Shown in pieces: positions 31,601 to 38,849 of a DNA stretch of 64,000 bases. The stretch's first letter is position 1. The number at the start of each line of letters is the position of its first letter. The translations under genes were made by a program, and so were the position numbers. The notes below the pieces were generated by a model. The model saw nothing but the letters and a program-made list of their open reading frames with translations. It was not told the origin of the DNA and made no database searches. Source of the DNA: Kutzneria kofuensis (GTDB lineage Bacteria; Actinomycetota; Actinomycetes; Mycobacteriales; Pseudonocardiaceae); assembly GCF_014203355.1 (NCBI RefSeq), contig NZ_JACHIR010000002.1:496001-560000 (forward strand). Direction: 5' to 3'.

Positions 31601-33138
31601 CCGCCGCGACGCACGGCCGGCGGCTGTTCCTGGACCACGAGTTCGTCGTCTTCGAACTGCGCGACCCGCATCGGCTGCAGCCGCTGATCGTGGCCGGTCA
31701 GCGGCACGGGCTGGAGCGGCTCGACCTCCGCGAGCACTCGCCCGTCGCCGACGCCGTGGGCAGCCTGTCCCCGCTGTGGCTGGACCGGGTCGACGACTGG
31801 CGGGACGAGTACCCGGACTTCGTCGACCGGGCGCGGACCATCGGCTTCCGCTCCGGCGCGGTGATTCCGTTGCTGGCCAACGGAACGTGCATCGGTGTGC
31901 TGGCGCTGGGCAGCCGCCACGAGTTCCCGCTCGGCGCCGGCGACAAGCGAGCCGCGCTCGCGCTCGCCGAACAGTGCGCGCAGGCGTTGGATCGGGCCCG
32001 GCTGTACCAGGCCGAGCACGAGATCGCCGAGACGCTACAGCGCAGCCTGCTGCCGGCCCGGCTGCCGCAGCTGGACCGGCTCGCGCTGGCGGCCCGCTAC
32101 CTGGCCGGTGCGGCGTTCAGCCAGGCCGGCGGCGACTGGTACGACGTGCTGCCGCTGGACGACGGCCGGGTGGCGCTCATCGTCGGCGACGTCGTCGGCC
32201 AGGGCCCGCGCGCCGCGGCCGCCATGGGCCAGCTGCGCAGCACGCTCGCCGCGTACCTGCTGGAGGGCCACCCGCCGGCCAGCGCCCTGGCCCGGCTGGA
32301 CGAGTTCGCCGCCCGCATCCCCGACGCCCTGGCGTCGACGGCCGTGTGCGTGGTGATCGACTGCGCCGCCGGGGAGCTGCGCTGGGCCAGCGCCGGCCAC
32401 CTGCCGCCGCTGGTGATCACCGACGGGTGCGGCGAGTTCCTGAGCGGTGCTCGCGGACCCGTCCTGGGGTTGGGCACCGGCATGGAGTTCACCGAGGCGC
32501 GGTGCGCCCTGTCGCCGCGGGCCAGCATCGTGCTCTACACGGACGGCTTGGTCGAGCGCCGGGACGCCGACCTCGACTCCGACCTGGAACGGTTGGCCGC
32601 CACCGCGGCGGACCTGCCGCCCGAGGAACTGGCGGTGTGGCTGGTCGACCACCTGCTCACCGACGAGGGCCCCGGCGACGACGTCGCGCTCGTGGTCGCC
32701 CGGCTGGTGCCGGAGCCGCTGCGAGGGACCCTGCCGGCCCGCCCCGACCAGCTGTCCGTCGCCCGACGCGACATCACCGAGTGGGCCAACCGGTCGGGAC
32801 TGCCACAGGCGCTGACCGACGACCTCCTGCTCGTCATCGGGGAGGCCACGGCGAACTCCGTCGAACACGCCTATCGGGACCGGCCCGCCGGCGACTTCAG
32901 CTACGAGCTGCGGTGCACCCCGGACGGCGCCGTCACGGGCGTGGTGACCGACGGCGGCAGCTGGCGGCCGGTCCCCACGGACAACGGCACCCGCGGCCGC
33001 GGCCTGGCCATGATCAAGGCCGCGTCGGTGCGCTCCGAGGTGCGCGGATCCGAGGCCGGCACACGTGTCGAGTTCACGCTGCCGCCAGCTGTTGCCGCCT
33101 CCGACACCCGTGGCTATGGTCGAGGTCATGGGCAGTGA
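28696..33138 (+). CDS. Giant hybrid sensor: PAS-GAF-histidine kinase-receiver-PAS-GAF-GAF-PP2C-HATPase
   Basis: A 1480-residue cytoplasmic signalling protein. In order: PAS-like sensor (~20-140), GAF (~155-305), HisKA with phospho-His 317 in FSNISHEFRTPLTLI, HATPase (~420-540), receiver with phospho-Asp 617 in LLISDVMMPVLDG, PAS (~695-810), two GAF domains (~815-940, ~945-1110), SpoIIE/PP2C (~1112-1335; QAGGDWYDVLPL, LYTDGLVERRD, GPGDDVAL), and an RsbW-like HATPase (~1345-1470; DDLLLVIGEATANSVEHAY). It unites two-component and SigB-type partner-switching modules in one chain. The GTG at 28696 is a choice; the frame is open to 28585 and an ATG lies at 28726. It overlaps the STAS gene by 11 nt. 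Confidence 0.9.
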   Translation: MSDVFPGSSEMAARMRAYDWSMSTLGAPEGWPEAMRAAVRICLTSRFPMILWWGRELRVFYNDPYRELLGSKHPALAKPGREVWSEIWHIVGPMLEGVLATGEATWSDDMLLPMNRHGYWEETYHTYSYSPVIDDEGAIVGVFTPVTETTGRVVGTRRMAALQDLGAQAGATTVDEACRRIAEWADRHGPDLPYVSVHLDGPVDDRWPLAEVMRTGEPVVVTNVSGLPNGGWATPPTEAMVLPLRSDAGDKPLGAVVLAASAGRALDEDYRAFLRLIADQIAALVNGAKAYQAQQRRAEELAALDRSKTVFFSNISHEFRTPLTLITGPLRELREHAPPEIDEQLSMIERNAMRLGKLVNALLDFSRIEAGRVQAHYEPVDLAVLTAELASVFRAAMEKAGLALEVDCPALGRPVHVDREMWEKVILNLLSNAFKFTLDGSVTVTLRPDGDHVVLRVRDTGVGIPAHEMPRLFERFHRIEQPRARSTEGSGIGLALVRELVRLHGGDIFAESVDGEGTCFTVRIPFGEGLAVETRAEPAPVSTPYVEEALRWLPPDVPSGGPFDRGPGYVLVADDNADMRDYLSRLLGVRHTVRTVGDGAHALELVRSDPPDLLISDVMMPVLDGISLVRELRADPRTARLPVLLLSARAGQEAAAEGLRAGADDYLVKPFAAGELLARVNTHVRLGRVRRQGEERFRTMADVAPALIWASDRTGKRVLANRGWSEFTGTAGLADEWRAALHPDDRDRYLATFERATRDGQPFDIEYRLRRADGAYHWMVEHAVPIGSGSEFGGHVASCVDVNERYRESERQRLLALVGTALDAESGVRQRLDRLIGVLIDSRLADGCAVTRVTDTGLPVTMAEAGESITPTMTVVAKPTLISDTEIALPLCARGEVLAVLTMRRSRDESAYCERDLELASQIADRAGIALDNALLLAEEQATARRLTLLQQATADFSAATSPQRVAETAATHGRRLFLDHEFVVFELRDPHRLQPLIVAGQRHGLERLDLREHSPVADAVGSLSPLWLDRVDDWRDEYPDFVDRARTIGFRSGAVIPLLANGTCIGVLALGSRHEFPLGAGDKRAALALAEQCAQALDRARLYQAEHEIAETLQRSLLPARLPQLDRLALAARYLAGAAFSQAGGDWYDVLPLDDGRVALIVGDVVGQGPRAAAAMGQLRSTLAAYLLEGHPPASALARLDEFAARIPDALASTAVCVVIDCAAGELRWASAGHLPPLVITDGCGEFLSGARGPVLGLGTGMEFTEARCALSPRASIVLYTDGLVERRDADLDSDLERLAATAADLPPEELAVWLVDHLLTDEGPGDDVALVVARLVPEPLRGTLPARPDQLSVARRDITEWANRSGLPQALTDDLLLVIGEATANSVEHAYRDRPAGDFSYELRCTPDGAVTGVVTDGGSWRPVPTDNGTRGRGLAMIKAASVRSEVRGSEAGTRVEFTLPPAVAASDTRGYGRGHGQ

Positions 33139-33505
33139 CGGAGGTTTTCCGACGCCCGCCGATGCGGTCCCGCCGGCCCTGGCCGCGGTCGACACGATGG
33201 GCCCCGTCTCCGTTGTCCACGTCAGCGGCGAGATCGACATGACCAGTCGGGACGCGGTCGAGCGGGTGCTCACCCGCACCGTCGACGGCCATCCCGAGGC
33301 GGTGGTCGTCGACCTGTCCGACGTGACGTTCTTCGGCTCGTCCGGGCTGCAGATGCTCGCCGAGGCCCGCGCCCACGCCGCCGCGAACGCGGTGCCGCTG
33401 CGGCTGGTGGCCAGCTCCCGCAAGGTGCTGCGGCCGCTGGAGATCACCGGCATGACCACCGCCTTCCCCGTCTACGCCAGCGTCGCCGAAGCCGTTTCCG
33501 GCTAG
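33128..33505 (+). CDS. STAS-domain anti-anti-sigma factor
   Basis: A 125-residue STAS protein of the RsbV/SpoIIAA type. The core pattern is VVHVSGEIDMTSRDAVERVL and VVVDLSDVTFFGSSGLQML; the serine following GS in FFGSSG is the usual phosphorylation site for an anti-sigma kinase. In the unphosphorylated form such proteins sequester the anti-sigma factor and release the sigma factor. The ATG at 33128 overlaps the giant sensor stop by 11 nt, so this is probably a direct substrate of that protein's C-terminal PP2C and HATPase domains. An in-frame ATG at 33116 is an alternative start. Confidence 0.88.
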   Translation: MGSDGGFPTPADAVPPALAAVDTMGPVSVVHVSGEIDMTSRDAVERVLTRTVDGHPEAVVVDLSDVTFFGSSGLQMLAEARAHAAANAVPLRLVASSRKVLRPLEITGMTTAFPVYASVAEAVSG

Positions 33506-33507
33506 CC

Positions 33508-33532
33508 GTTTCACCCGGCGCTGAGCGGGAAG
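33508..33532 (+). promoter_or_regulatory. Weak SigB-like promoter for whiB
   Basis: GTTT, 15 nt, GGGAAG, ending 9 nt before the ATG at 33542. The hexamer differs from GGGTAT at two positions. Confidence 0.3.
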
Positions 33533-33541
33533 CCGGCAGGC

Positions 33542-33865
33542 ATGACCAGCAGGAGAGTCCTCCCCCGACCGGTCGCCGCCGATTGGGCGTGGCAGCTGCG
33601 GGCCGCCTGCCGCGGCGGCCCCGAAGCGGTGTTCTTCCACCCGGACCTGGAACGCGGGTCGGCCCGACAGGACCGGGACGAGCGGGCGAAGGCGGTGTGC
33701 GCCCGCTGCCCGGTGATCGTGGAGTGCCGCCGGCACGCCATCATCGCCGAGGAGCCCTACGGCGTCTGGGGTGGTCAGGACGAGCACGAGCGGCGGCTGG
33801 TCATCGCCCGCCGCCGGCGGGACAATCGGCGGCGCGGGCGAGCCCGGGTGCGTTCCGAAGTGTGA
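33542..33865 (+). CDS. WhiB-family [4Fe-4S] transcriptional regulator
   Basis: A 107-residue WhiB-like protein. Four cluster-ligating cysteines are visible: one in LRAACRGG, then CARCPVIVEC (C-x2-C-x5-C). The G[VI]WGG beta-turn (YGVWGGQDE) and a basic C-terminal tail (RRRRDNRRRGRARVR) that contacts DNA are present. WhiB proteins bind RNA polymerase sigma factor region 4 and respond to oxygen or NO. Being next to partner-switching genes suggests participation in the same stress circuit. Confidence 0.93.
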   Translation: MTSRRVLPRPVAADWAWQLRAACRGGPEAVFFHPDLERGSARQDRDERAKAVCARCPVIVECRRHAIIAEEPYGVWGGQDEHERRLVIARRRRDNRRRGRARVRSEV

Positions 33866-33884
33866 GGTTTCCTGAAGGGGGTAG
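33860..33884 (+). promoter_or_regulatory. SigB/SigF-like promoter for the cheB-like remnant
   Basis: GTGT, 15 nt, GGGTAG, ending 33 nt before the GTG at 33918. It partly overlaps the whiB stop. Confidence 0.4.
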
Positions 33885-33917
33885 CCTCCGGATTCGGGAA
33901 TCGAACCGCCGAAAAGG

Positions 33918-34262
33918 GTGACGGAATTGCCCCACTGCCGCGACGTCGTTGTCGTCGGCGCATCAGCCGGCGGAGTCGAGTCATCGCGCGGCCTGCTGTC
34001 GGCGTCGCCGACGGATTTACCCGCCGCGGTGCCGGTGGTGCTGCACATGCCCGCCGGGGGCACGAGCGCCCTGCCGGCGGTCGACGCGCTGTTCCGCTCC
34101 GCGGCGCGAGCTGTCGGCCCGCGCGCCATCGGCGTCGTGCTGTCCGGGACCCTCGACGACGGCACGGCCGGCCTGATGTCGATCGCCGCCCGTGGCGAGC
34201 CGTCGGGTTTCAGCTGCCCGGACGGCGACGATGTTCTCACCGACGAGGGAACGGCGCTATGA
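33918..34262 (+). pseudogene. Internally deleted CheB-like methylesterase remnant
   Basis: An open frame of 114 residues. The start is clearly Che[15 protein letters not shown] with the catalytic Ser 16. But [13 protein letters not shown] (41-53) runs straight into [12 protein letters not shown] (54-65). In normal CheB about 55 residues lie between, including the segment with the catalytic His (usually HRPAVDPLFRSAA). [14 protein letters not shown] (73-86), with the catalytic Asp region, is kept. The tail [10 protein letters not shown] looks like the start of the zinc-ribbon-like extension of long CheB proteins, again joined to unrelated sequence. I infer serial in-frame deletions and loss of esterase activity. 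The stop overlaps the next gene (ATGA). Confidence 0.7.
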
Positions 34263-35008
34263 GCCTGCGCTCCGACCTCGCTGTCGACGTCAGCCAGCGC
34301 GGGAAGGCGGTGCTCGTGCGGCTCGTGGGGGACTTGGACCTGGCGAGCGTGGCCGGCGTGCGGACCGCGCTGATGAAGTGCGTCGCCGACGAGCCGTCCG
34401 GCGTCATCATTCAGCTAGACCGGGCGACCGTGGTCACGCCGCTCGCGCTGAGTGTGTTCAGTGTGGTGGCCCGCAGGGCCAGCGACTGGCCTGGCCTGCA
34501 GGTGATGCTGGTCGCGCGGCCCGGCCGGACCCGGGAGTTGTTGCGGCGCGGCGCCCTCGACCGCTTCGTGCCCACGTTCGCGCTGGTGGCCGAGGCGATG
34601 CGCGCGCTGCAGGGGGCGCCCGCCCGCCAGGTGGCCAAGCTCGAACTTCCGCCATCGGACGGCAGCCCCGCGCTCGCCCGTCGCTTCGTCACCGAGACGC
34701 TGCGGGAGTGGCGGGTCGACGGCCTGACCGAGGATGCCTGCCTGGTCGTCTCCGAGCTGGTGGAGAACGCCATTCTGCACGGCCAGTCGGCGGCGGGACT
34801 CCGGCTGGAGCTGCGCCGCGGACGGCTGACCATCGCGGTGCGCGACGGCAGCAACCGGGCGCCGTCGCGGTTGGAACCGGGCTCGGCGGAGAGCGGCGGT
34901 CGCGGCGTGTTCCTCGTGGACGCGATGTCGAAGGCATGGGGCACCACCCCGACGTGGGACGGCGGCAAGGTGGTGTGGGCCGTGCTCGCCGTGGCGGGCA
35001 CCGAGTGA
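34259..35008 (+). CDS. STAS-HATPase fusion (anti-sigma regulatory protein)
   Basis: A 249-residue fusion. Residues ~8-110 form a STAS-like domain ([17 protein letters not shown]) in which the usual phospho-Ser segment reads [12 protein letters not shown], so it probably is not phosphorylated in the standard way. Residues ~125-245 form an RsbW-like HATPase_c_2 domain with the N-box [14 protein letters not shown] and G-box-like [13 protein letters not shown]. It would bind ATP and a sigma factor or STAS partner. Overlaps both neighbours by 4 nt, so it is translated with the CheB and CheR remnants. Confidence 0.83.
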   Translation: MSLRSDLAVDVSQRGKAVLVRLVGDLDLASVAGVRTALMKCVADEPSGVIIQLDRATVVTPLALSVFSVVARRASDWPGLQVMLVARPGRTRELLRRGALDRFVPTFALVAEAMRALQGAPARQVAKLELPPSDGSPALARRFVTETLREWRVDGLTEDACLVVSELVENAILHGQSAAGLRLELRRGRLTIAVRDGSNRAPSRLEPGSAESGGRGVFLVDAMSKAWGTTPTWDGGKVVWAVLAVAGTE

Positions 35009-35151
35009 CCTCGTGCGCCGAGTACAGCGAGCGGGAGCTGCTCGGCGTCTCGGTGGTGTTCCATGACGTCCGCGTCGTCGCCAGCCCGCTGCGCGACCGC
35101 AACGGCGACACCGAGGGCGCGATCCTCGTCCTGGAGGAGAACCGCGCCTGA
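35005..35151 (+). pseudogene. CheR/PAS remnant, 48 codons
   Basis: A short frame starting with GTG in a GTGA overlap with the STAS-HATPase gene. The first half (LLGVSVVFHDV) matches the end of a PAS domain of large CheR-PAS proteins, where it is normally followed by a long coiled coil and another PAS. The second half (RVVASPLRDRNGDTEGAILV) matches the end of a PAS domain. The two are fused with everything between lost. Together with the shortened CheB it suggests decay of a CheB/CheR-type sensory pair. It could still be translated, but no domain is complete. Confidence 0.6.
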
Positions 35152-35154
35152 GCC

Positions 35155-35406
35155 TCAGGTGATGCTGACGACCAGAATGGACGGTAACAGGTCGACGGTG
35201 CCGTCCGGGCGGGTGACCGGGGCCCACCAGTCGTGGGTGCGGGGGTCGATGATCTCCGGGCCGGTGGCGCTGGCGCGGCAGAAGGAGTCCGGGCCGGCGG
35301 GCTCGGGGTCGAAGTAGACGACAACCGCGCCGGTGCTCAGGCGCGGGCTGTCCACAGGTGATTCCACGTCGGTCGGACCGCTGTCCTCCGGACTCATGCG
35401 TGTCAT
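35155..35406 (-). CDS. Small hypothetical protein
   Basis: An 83-residue protein with no family recognised. It contains RLSTGAVVVYFDPEPAGPDSF and HDWWAPVTRPDGTVDLLPS, suggesting a small beta-rich domain. The ATG at 35406 (another at 35397) is preceded, 9 nt upstream, by a GATT-N15-GGGTAT element, which supports it being a real gene. Convergent with the CheR remnant. Confidence 0.5.
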   Translation of the reverse strand: MTRMSPEDSGPTDVESPVDSPRLSTGAVVVYFDPEPAGPDSFCRASATGPEIIDPRTHDWWAPVTRPDGTVDLLPSILVVSIT

Positions 35407-35414
35407 GCCCTGGA

Positions 35415-35439
35415 ATACCCCGAAGGTGGGTGCGCAATC
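35415..35439 (-). promoter_or_regulatory. SigB/SigF-like promoter for the 83-residue ORF
   Basis: On the minus strand: GATT, 15 nt, GGGTAT. A GGGTAT without a good -35 partner also occurs on the plus strand at 35452-35457, before the transporter at 35466. Confidence 0.5.
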
Positions 35440-35465
35440 GCCGTGGATCCGGGGTATCCGGTGGA

Positions 35466-36305
35466 ATGCTCGGTGTCCTACTGGCAGTGCTGGCCTCCGC
35501 GATGAACGCGGCGGCCTCGGTGTTGCAGCGCAAGGCGGACCGCGACGAGCCGGCGCGGATGGCGTTCTCCATCCGCATGTTGTGGGACCTGGTCCGCCGA
35601 CCGGTGTGGCTGGCGGGAATCGGCGCGGTGGTGCTGGGTTTCGGGCTGCAGGCGGTGGCGTTGGCGGTGAGCCCGGTGTCGGTGGTGCAGCCCCTGCTGA
35701 TCAGCGAGCTGCCGATGACGCTGGTGCTGGCGTCGATGGTGTTCCGGCGGTCGATCGCGGCCCGTGACTGGTGGGCCGTGCTGGCGATGGCGGTGGGGTT
35801 GGCCGTGTTCTCGTACTGCCTGGCACCGACGGGCGGCCATCCGCTCGGGGCCCCGCTGTGGGCGTGGATCGTCGGCCTGGCGGCGAGCCTGGTGCTGATG
35901 GGCGCGTTGACGGTCGCGGGACGGCGGACGAAGGGCGGCCGGCGGGCGGCGTTGCTGGGGCTGGCCACGGGAGTCGGGTTCGGCACGACGGCGGTGCTGG
36001 TGGCCGCGGTGGGGGCGGCCGGCGTCGGCGCGATGCTGCTGACGTGGCAGACCTACGCGGTGGTGGTGATCGGCCCGACGTCGTTCTTCCTGCTGCAGAA
36101 CACCTTGCAGGCCGGCGAACTCGTGGCGTCCCAGCCGGGCATGACATTGAGCAATCCGCTGGTGGCGATGGCCTGGGGCTTCACCGTGTTCGGCGAGCAC
36201 GCCCGAGGCGGCGGCTGGCTGGCCGGCGAGATCCTCGGCGCGGCGCTGATCGCCGCCGGCACTCTCATTCTGGTTCGCTCTCCGGTGTTGAAGCCGGGCT
36301 CCTGA
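35466..36305 (+). CDS. DMT/EamA-type transporter
   Basis: A 279-residue membrane protein with about nine hydrophobic helices and two EamA-like halves (start MLGVLLAVLASAMNAAASVLQRKAD, 20-residue hydrophobic repeats throughout). The N-terminal pattern resembles NIPA-type magnesium transporters as well as EamA permeases. Substrate unknown. Its 3' end overlaps the end of the convergent AI-2E-type transporter by 41 nt. Confidence 0.8.
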   Translation: MLGVLLAVLASAMNAAASVLQRKADRDEPARMAFSIRMLWDLVRRPVWLAGIGAVVLGFGLQAVALAVSPVSVVQPLLISELPMTLVLASMVFRRSIAARDWWAVLAMAVGLAVFSYCLAPTGGHPLGAPLWAWIVGLAASLVLMGALTVAGRRTKGGRRAALLGLATGVGFGTTAVLVAAVGAAGVGAMLLTWQTYAVVVIGPTSFFLLQNTLQAGELVASQPGMTLSNPLVAMAWGFTVFGEHARGGGWLAGEILGAALIAAGTLILVRSPVLKPGS

Positions 36306-37356
36306 CGGCCGTCAGCCCGGCGTAGACACAGGCCGTGACCGGCACGGCCAGCAGCGCGCCGACGATGCCGGCCTCGGCGCCGCCGATGGCCACCACGACG
36401 ACCACCACCAGCGGATGCAGCCGGACGAAGTTCCCGGTCAGCAACGGATGCAGCACGTTGCCCTCCAACTGCTGCACGCCGACCACGACGGCCAGCACCA
36501 GCAGCGCGGTCACCGGGCCGCCGGCCAGCAGCCCCATCACCACCGCCGCCGCGCCCGAGGCGAACGCCCCGACGTACGGGACGAACGCGCCCAGGAACAC
36601 CAGGGCCGCCAACGGCACGACGAGCGGCACGTGCAGCAGGGCCAGCCCGATGCCGATGGCGATCGCGTCGATCAGCGCGACCAGGCCGGTGGTGCGGACG
36701 AACCGCACCAGCGCGTCGAAGGCCGCCCGTCCCGCGCGATCCATCCGGTCGGCGGTCCGCTTCGGCCACAGCGCGACGACGTGCTGCCAGACCCGCTCGC
36801 CGTCGTACAGGAACACGATCAGCATGAACAGCGCCAGCAGGATGCCGGCCCCCAACTCGGCAACCGCGGTCACCGTGTTCAGAGCCGTGCTCGCGACCAC
36901 GTCACGGTGACTGTCCACCCAGGACCGCAGCTGGTCGAACATCTGGGTCAGTTGCCGGTCGTCCAGATGCAGCGGCCCGTGCACCAGCCACCCGTGCGTC
37001 TGGTCGATGCCCTGGTTCAGGCGGGAACCCAGCTCCTGCCAGTCCGACACGACCGAGACCGTGATGAACGTGACGAGCCCGCCGACCACGACCAGCCCCG
37101 CCAGCAGAGCCACCAGCACGGCCAGAACGCGGGGCCAGCCGTGCCGGCGCAGCCAGCTGGCCAGCGGTGCGAGCAGGGCGGCCAGCAGCATCGCCACCGC
37201 CAGCGGGATCACCACGATGCTGATCTGCGCCGCGATCACGCTCAGCGCCCACAGCGCACCGAAGATGATCAGGATCTGGAACGCGCGCACGGTCGCGCGG
37301 CCGATCAGGCCGGAGGTGAGCACCGGCAGCCGGCCGCGGGGAGTGGACGCCGCCAT
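36265..37356 (-). CDS. AI-2E/PerM-family transporter
   Basis: A 363-residue polytopic protein of the AI-2E transporter (PerM/TqsA) family: helix pairs near the N terminus (VIAAQISIVVIPLAVAMLLA), a soluble helical segment in the middle (GSRLNQGIDQTHGWLV to LRSWVDSHRD), and the conserved C-terminal block (ALVFLGAFVPYVGAF and GGAEAGIVGALLAVP). Members export signals or act as Na+/H+ antiporters; the substrate here is unknown. Divergent from the DUF2231 gene. Confidence 0.87.
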   Translation of the reverse strand: MAASTPRGRLPVLTSGLIGRATVRAFQILIIFGALWALSVIAAQISIVVIPLAVAMLLAALLAPLASWLRRHGWPRVLAVLVALLAGLVVVGGLVTFITVSVVSDWQELGSRLNQGIDQTHGWLVHGPLHLDDRQLTQMFDQLRSWVDSHRDVVASTALNTVTAVAELGAGILLALFMLIVFLYDGERVWQHVVALWPKRTADRMDRAGRAAFDALVRFVRTTGLVALIDAIAIGIGLALLHVPLVVPLAALVFLGAFVPYVGAFASGAAAVVMGLLAGGPVTALLVLAVVVGVQQLEGNVLHPLLTGNFVRLHPLVVVVVVAIGGAEAGIVGALLAVPVTACVYAGLTAVRSPASTPESEPE

Positions 37357-37392
37357 GCACCCGGGTTGCCGCCGACACCGTCGCGGAAACGC

Positions 37393-37417
37393 GTTTGCCC
37401 GCAGGTCACCCGGGTAT
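37393..37417 (+). promoter_or_regulatory. SigB/SigF-like promoter for DUF2231 gene
   Basis: GTTT, 15 nt, GGGTAT: an exact consensus match ending 25 nt before the ATG at 37443. Confidence 0.65.
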
Positions 37418-37442
37418 TCGCCGACTGATCTGGAGGTGTGTC

Positions 37443-37994
37443 ATGCACATGGCCATGGACGCCGCGAAACGACCCCGCACCGTGCTCGCCGGGCCGTACG
37501 GCCACCCGTTCCACCCCATCGCCGTCACGCTGCCGATCGGGGCCTGGACGTGCGCACTCGTGTTCGACGTGGCGGCGTTGTTCGTGCGGCCGCCGGGCTT
37601 CCTGGAGCTCGGCGCCGTATGGCTGATCGGCATCGGCATCGCCGGCGCGCTGCTCGCCGCCCCGCTCGGGCTGATGGACTTCCTGCGCCTGCGCAAGGGC
37701 GACCCCGCCTTCCGGGTCGGCGCCGTGCACATGGTCCTCAACGTCTTCATCCTCGTCTGCTGGGCCGTGAGCTTCTACCTGCGCATGCTGGGCCAGTTCA
37801 ACGACTCCCGCACGTGGACGGTCATCTCGGACGTCGTGCTGCTGGCCATCCTCGGCGTCTCCGGGTACCTCGGCGGCATGCTCGCCTACCGCTACGGCGT
37901 GCGAGTGGCGACCGAGGCCACGCAGCGTGAGGGCTTCAACCCGTCCCTCGACGCCCCGCGACCGGATCCGCGTGGCCGTCGGCTGACGCGTTAG
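37443..37994 (+). CDS. DUF2231 membrane protein
   Basis: A 183-residue protein of the DUF2231 family with four helices; the signature GPYGHPFHPIAVTLPIG is at residues ~17-33, and helices follow (LIGIGIAGALLAAPLGLMDFL, MVLNVFILVCWAVSFYL, VVLLAILGVSGYLGGMLAY). Function unknown; the same domain is fused to a Rieske domain at 6794-7648. The ATG at 37443 has a strong ribosome site (GGAGGTGTGTC). Confidence 0.87.
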   Translation: MHMAMDAAKRPRTVLAGPYGHPFHPIAVTLPIGAWTCALVFDVAALFVRPPGFLELGAVWLIGIGIAGALLAAPLGLMDFLRLRKGDPAFRVGAVHMVLNVFILVCWAVSFYLRMLGQFNDSRTWTVISDVVLLAILGVSGYLGGMLAYRYGVRVATEATQREGFNPSLDAPRPDPRGRRLTR

Positions 37995-38005
37995 GGCCAA
38001 CGCCA

Positions 38006-38030
38006 GTTTGACCCGCAACCCGACGGGTAG
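38006..38030 (+). promoter_or_regulatory. SigB/SigF-like promoter for the flavodoxin operon
   Basis: GTTT, 15 nt, GGGTAG, ending 8 nt before the ATG at 38039. Confidence 0.5.
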
Positions 38031-38038
38031 CCGCCTAC

Positions 38039-38653
38039 ATGACTGCAGCGAAGGAAGTGCGCGCGCTTGCCCTCGTATGCACGCTCACGCCGTCACCCGC
38101 CGAGTCCAGCAGCGACCTGCTCGCCCGGCACGTGCTGGACCAGCTCGCCGCCCAGGGGGTCAAGGGCGAGACCATCCGGGTCGTCGACCAGGAGGTGAAG
38201 CCCGGCGTGGCGGTGGACATGGGCGACGGCGACGTGTGGCCGGCGATCCGGTCCCGGCTGCTGGAGGCGGACATCCTGCTGCTGGCCACGCCGATCTGGC
38301 TCGGCCACCCGTCCAGCATCGCCCAGCGCGTGCTGGAGCGGCTGGACGCGGAGCTGTCCGAGACCGACGACGAAGGCCGGCCGCGCATGTACAACAAGGT
38401 CGCGACGGTCGCGGTCGTCGGCAACGAGGACGGCGCGCACAAGGTCAGCGCCGACCTGTTCCAGGCCCTGGACGACGTCGGCTTCACCATTCCGGCCGGC
38501 GGCGTCACGTACTGGGTCGGCGAAGCCATGCACGGCACCGACTACAAGGACCTCGACGAGGTTCCCGAGCAGGTGGCCAAGACCACCGAGCAGCTCGCCA
38601 GCAACGCCGCCCACCTGGCGCGGGTGCTGCGCGAGAACCCGTACCCGGCCTGA
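38039..38653 (+). CDS. Flavodoxin/NAD(P)H-dependent FMN reductase family protein
   Basis: A 204-residue flavodoxin-like protein. FMN phosphate loop region: LVCTLTPSPAESSSDLLA; the second flavin-contact loop is ATPIWLGHPSSIAQRVLERL, typical of WrbA/FMN-reductase-like proteins. It likely performs NAD(P)H-dependent quinone or FMN reduction in the cytoplasm. First gene of an operon with the 58-residue ORF (13 nt gap) and a nucleotide-sugar-epimerase-like gene. Confidence 0.85.
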   Translation: MTAAKEVRALALVCTLTPSPAESSSDLLARHVLDQLAAQGVKGETIRVVDQEVKPGVAVDMGDGDVWPAIRSRLLEADILLLATPIWLGHPSSIAQRVLERLDAELSETDDEGRPRMYNKVATVAVVGNEDGAHKVSADLFQALDDVGFTIPAGGVTYWVGEAMHGTDYKDLDEVPEQVAKTTEQLASNAAHLARVLRENPYPA

Positions 38654-38666
38654 GGAGGCACCGCCG

Positions 38667-38843
38667 ATGGCGCTCACCAAGAACCCGGCCCGCCCGTCCC
38701 TCGTCCTCGACGGCAACCCGCCGCAGCAGCGCCGCCGCGCCGCCCGGCACGTAGCCAGCCTGTCCGACAACGCCGAGCAGTGCGCGGAGTTGCTGGACAT
38801 GCTCGGGCTCTCCGCGGACGACGGTCTCGCGCCCGAGGAGTGA
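38667..38843 (+). CDS. Small hypothetical protein (58 residues)
   Basis: A 58-residue protein, sequence starting MALTKNPARPSLVLDGNPPQ and ending in an acidic helix (DNAEQCAELLDMLGLSAD). Strong ribosome site TGAGGAGGCACC before the ATG, and tight spacing to both neighbours (13 and 6 nt), support translation. No known family recognised; the helix resembles short protein-interaction tails of actinobacterial stress proteins. Confidence 0.7.
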   Translation: MALTKNPARPSLVLDGNPPQQRRRAARHVASLSDNAEQCAELLDMLGLSADDGLAPEE

Positions 38844-38849
38844 TTCCCG

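Noticed and set aside
28486-32019. A minus-strand open frame of 1177 codons opposite the giant sensor gene
   Set aside because: Arg/Gly/Pro/His/Gln-rich product without domains, created by high GC at the third codon positions; the plus strand encodes clear kinase, receiver and PP2C motifs.
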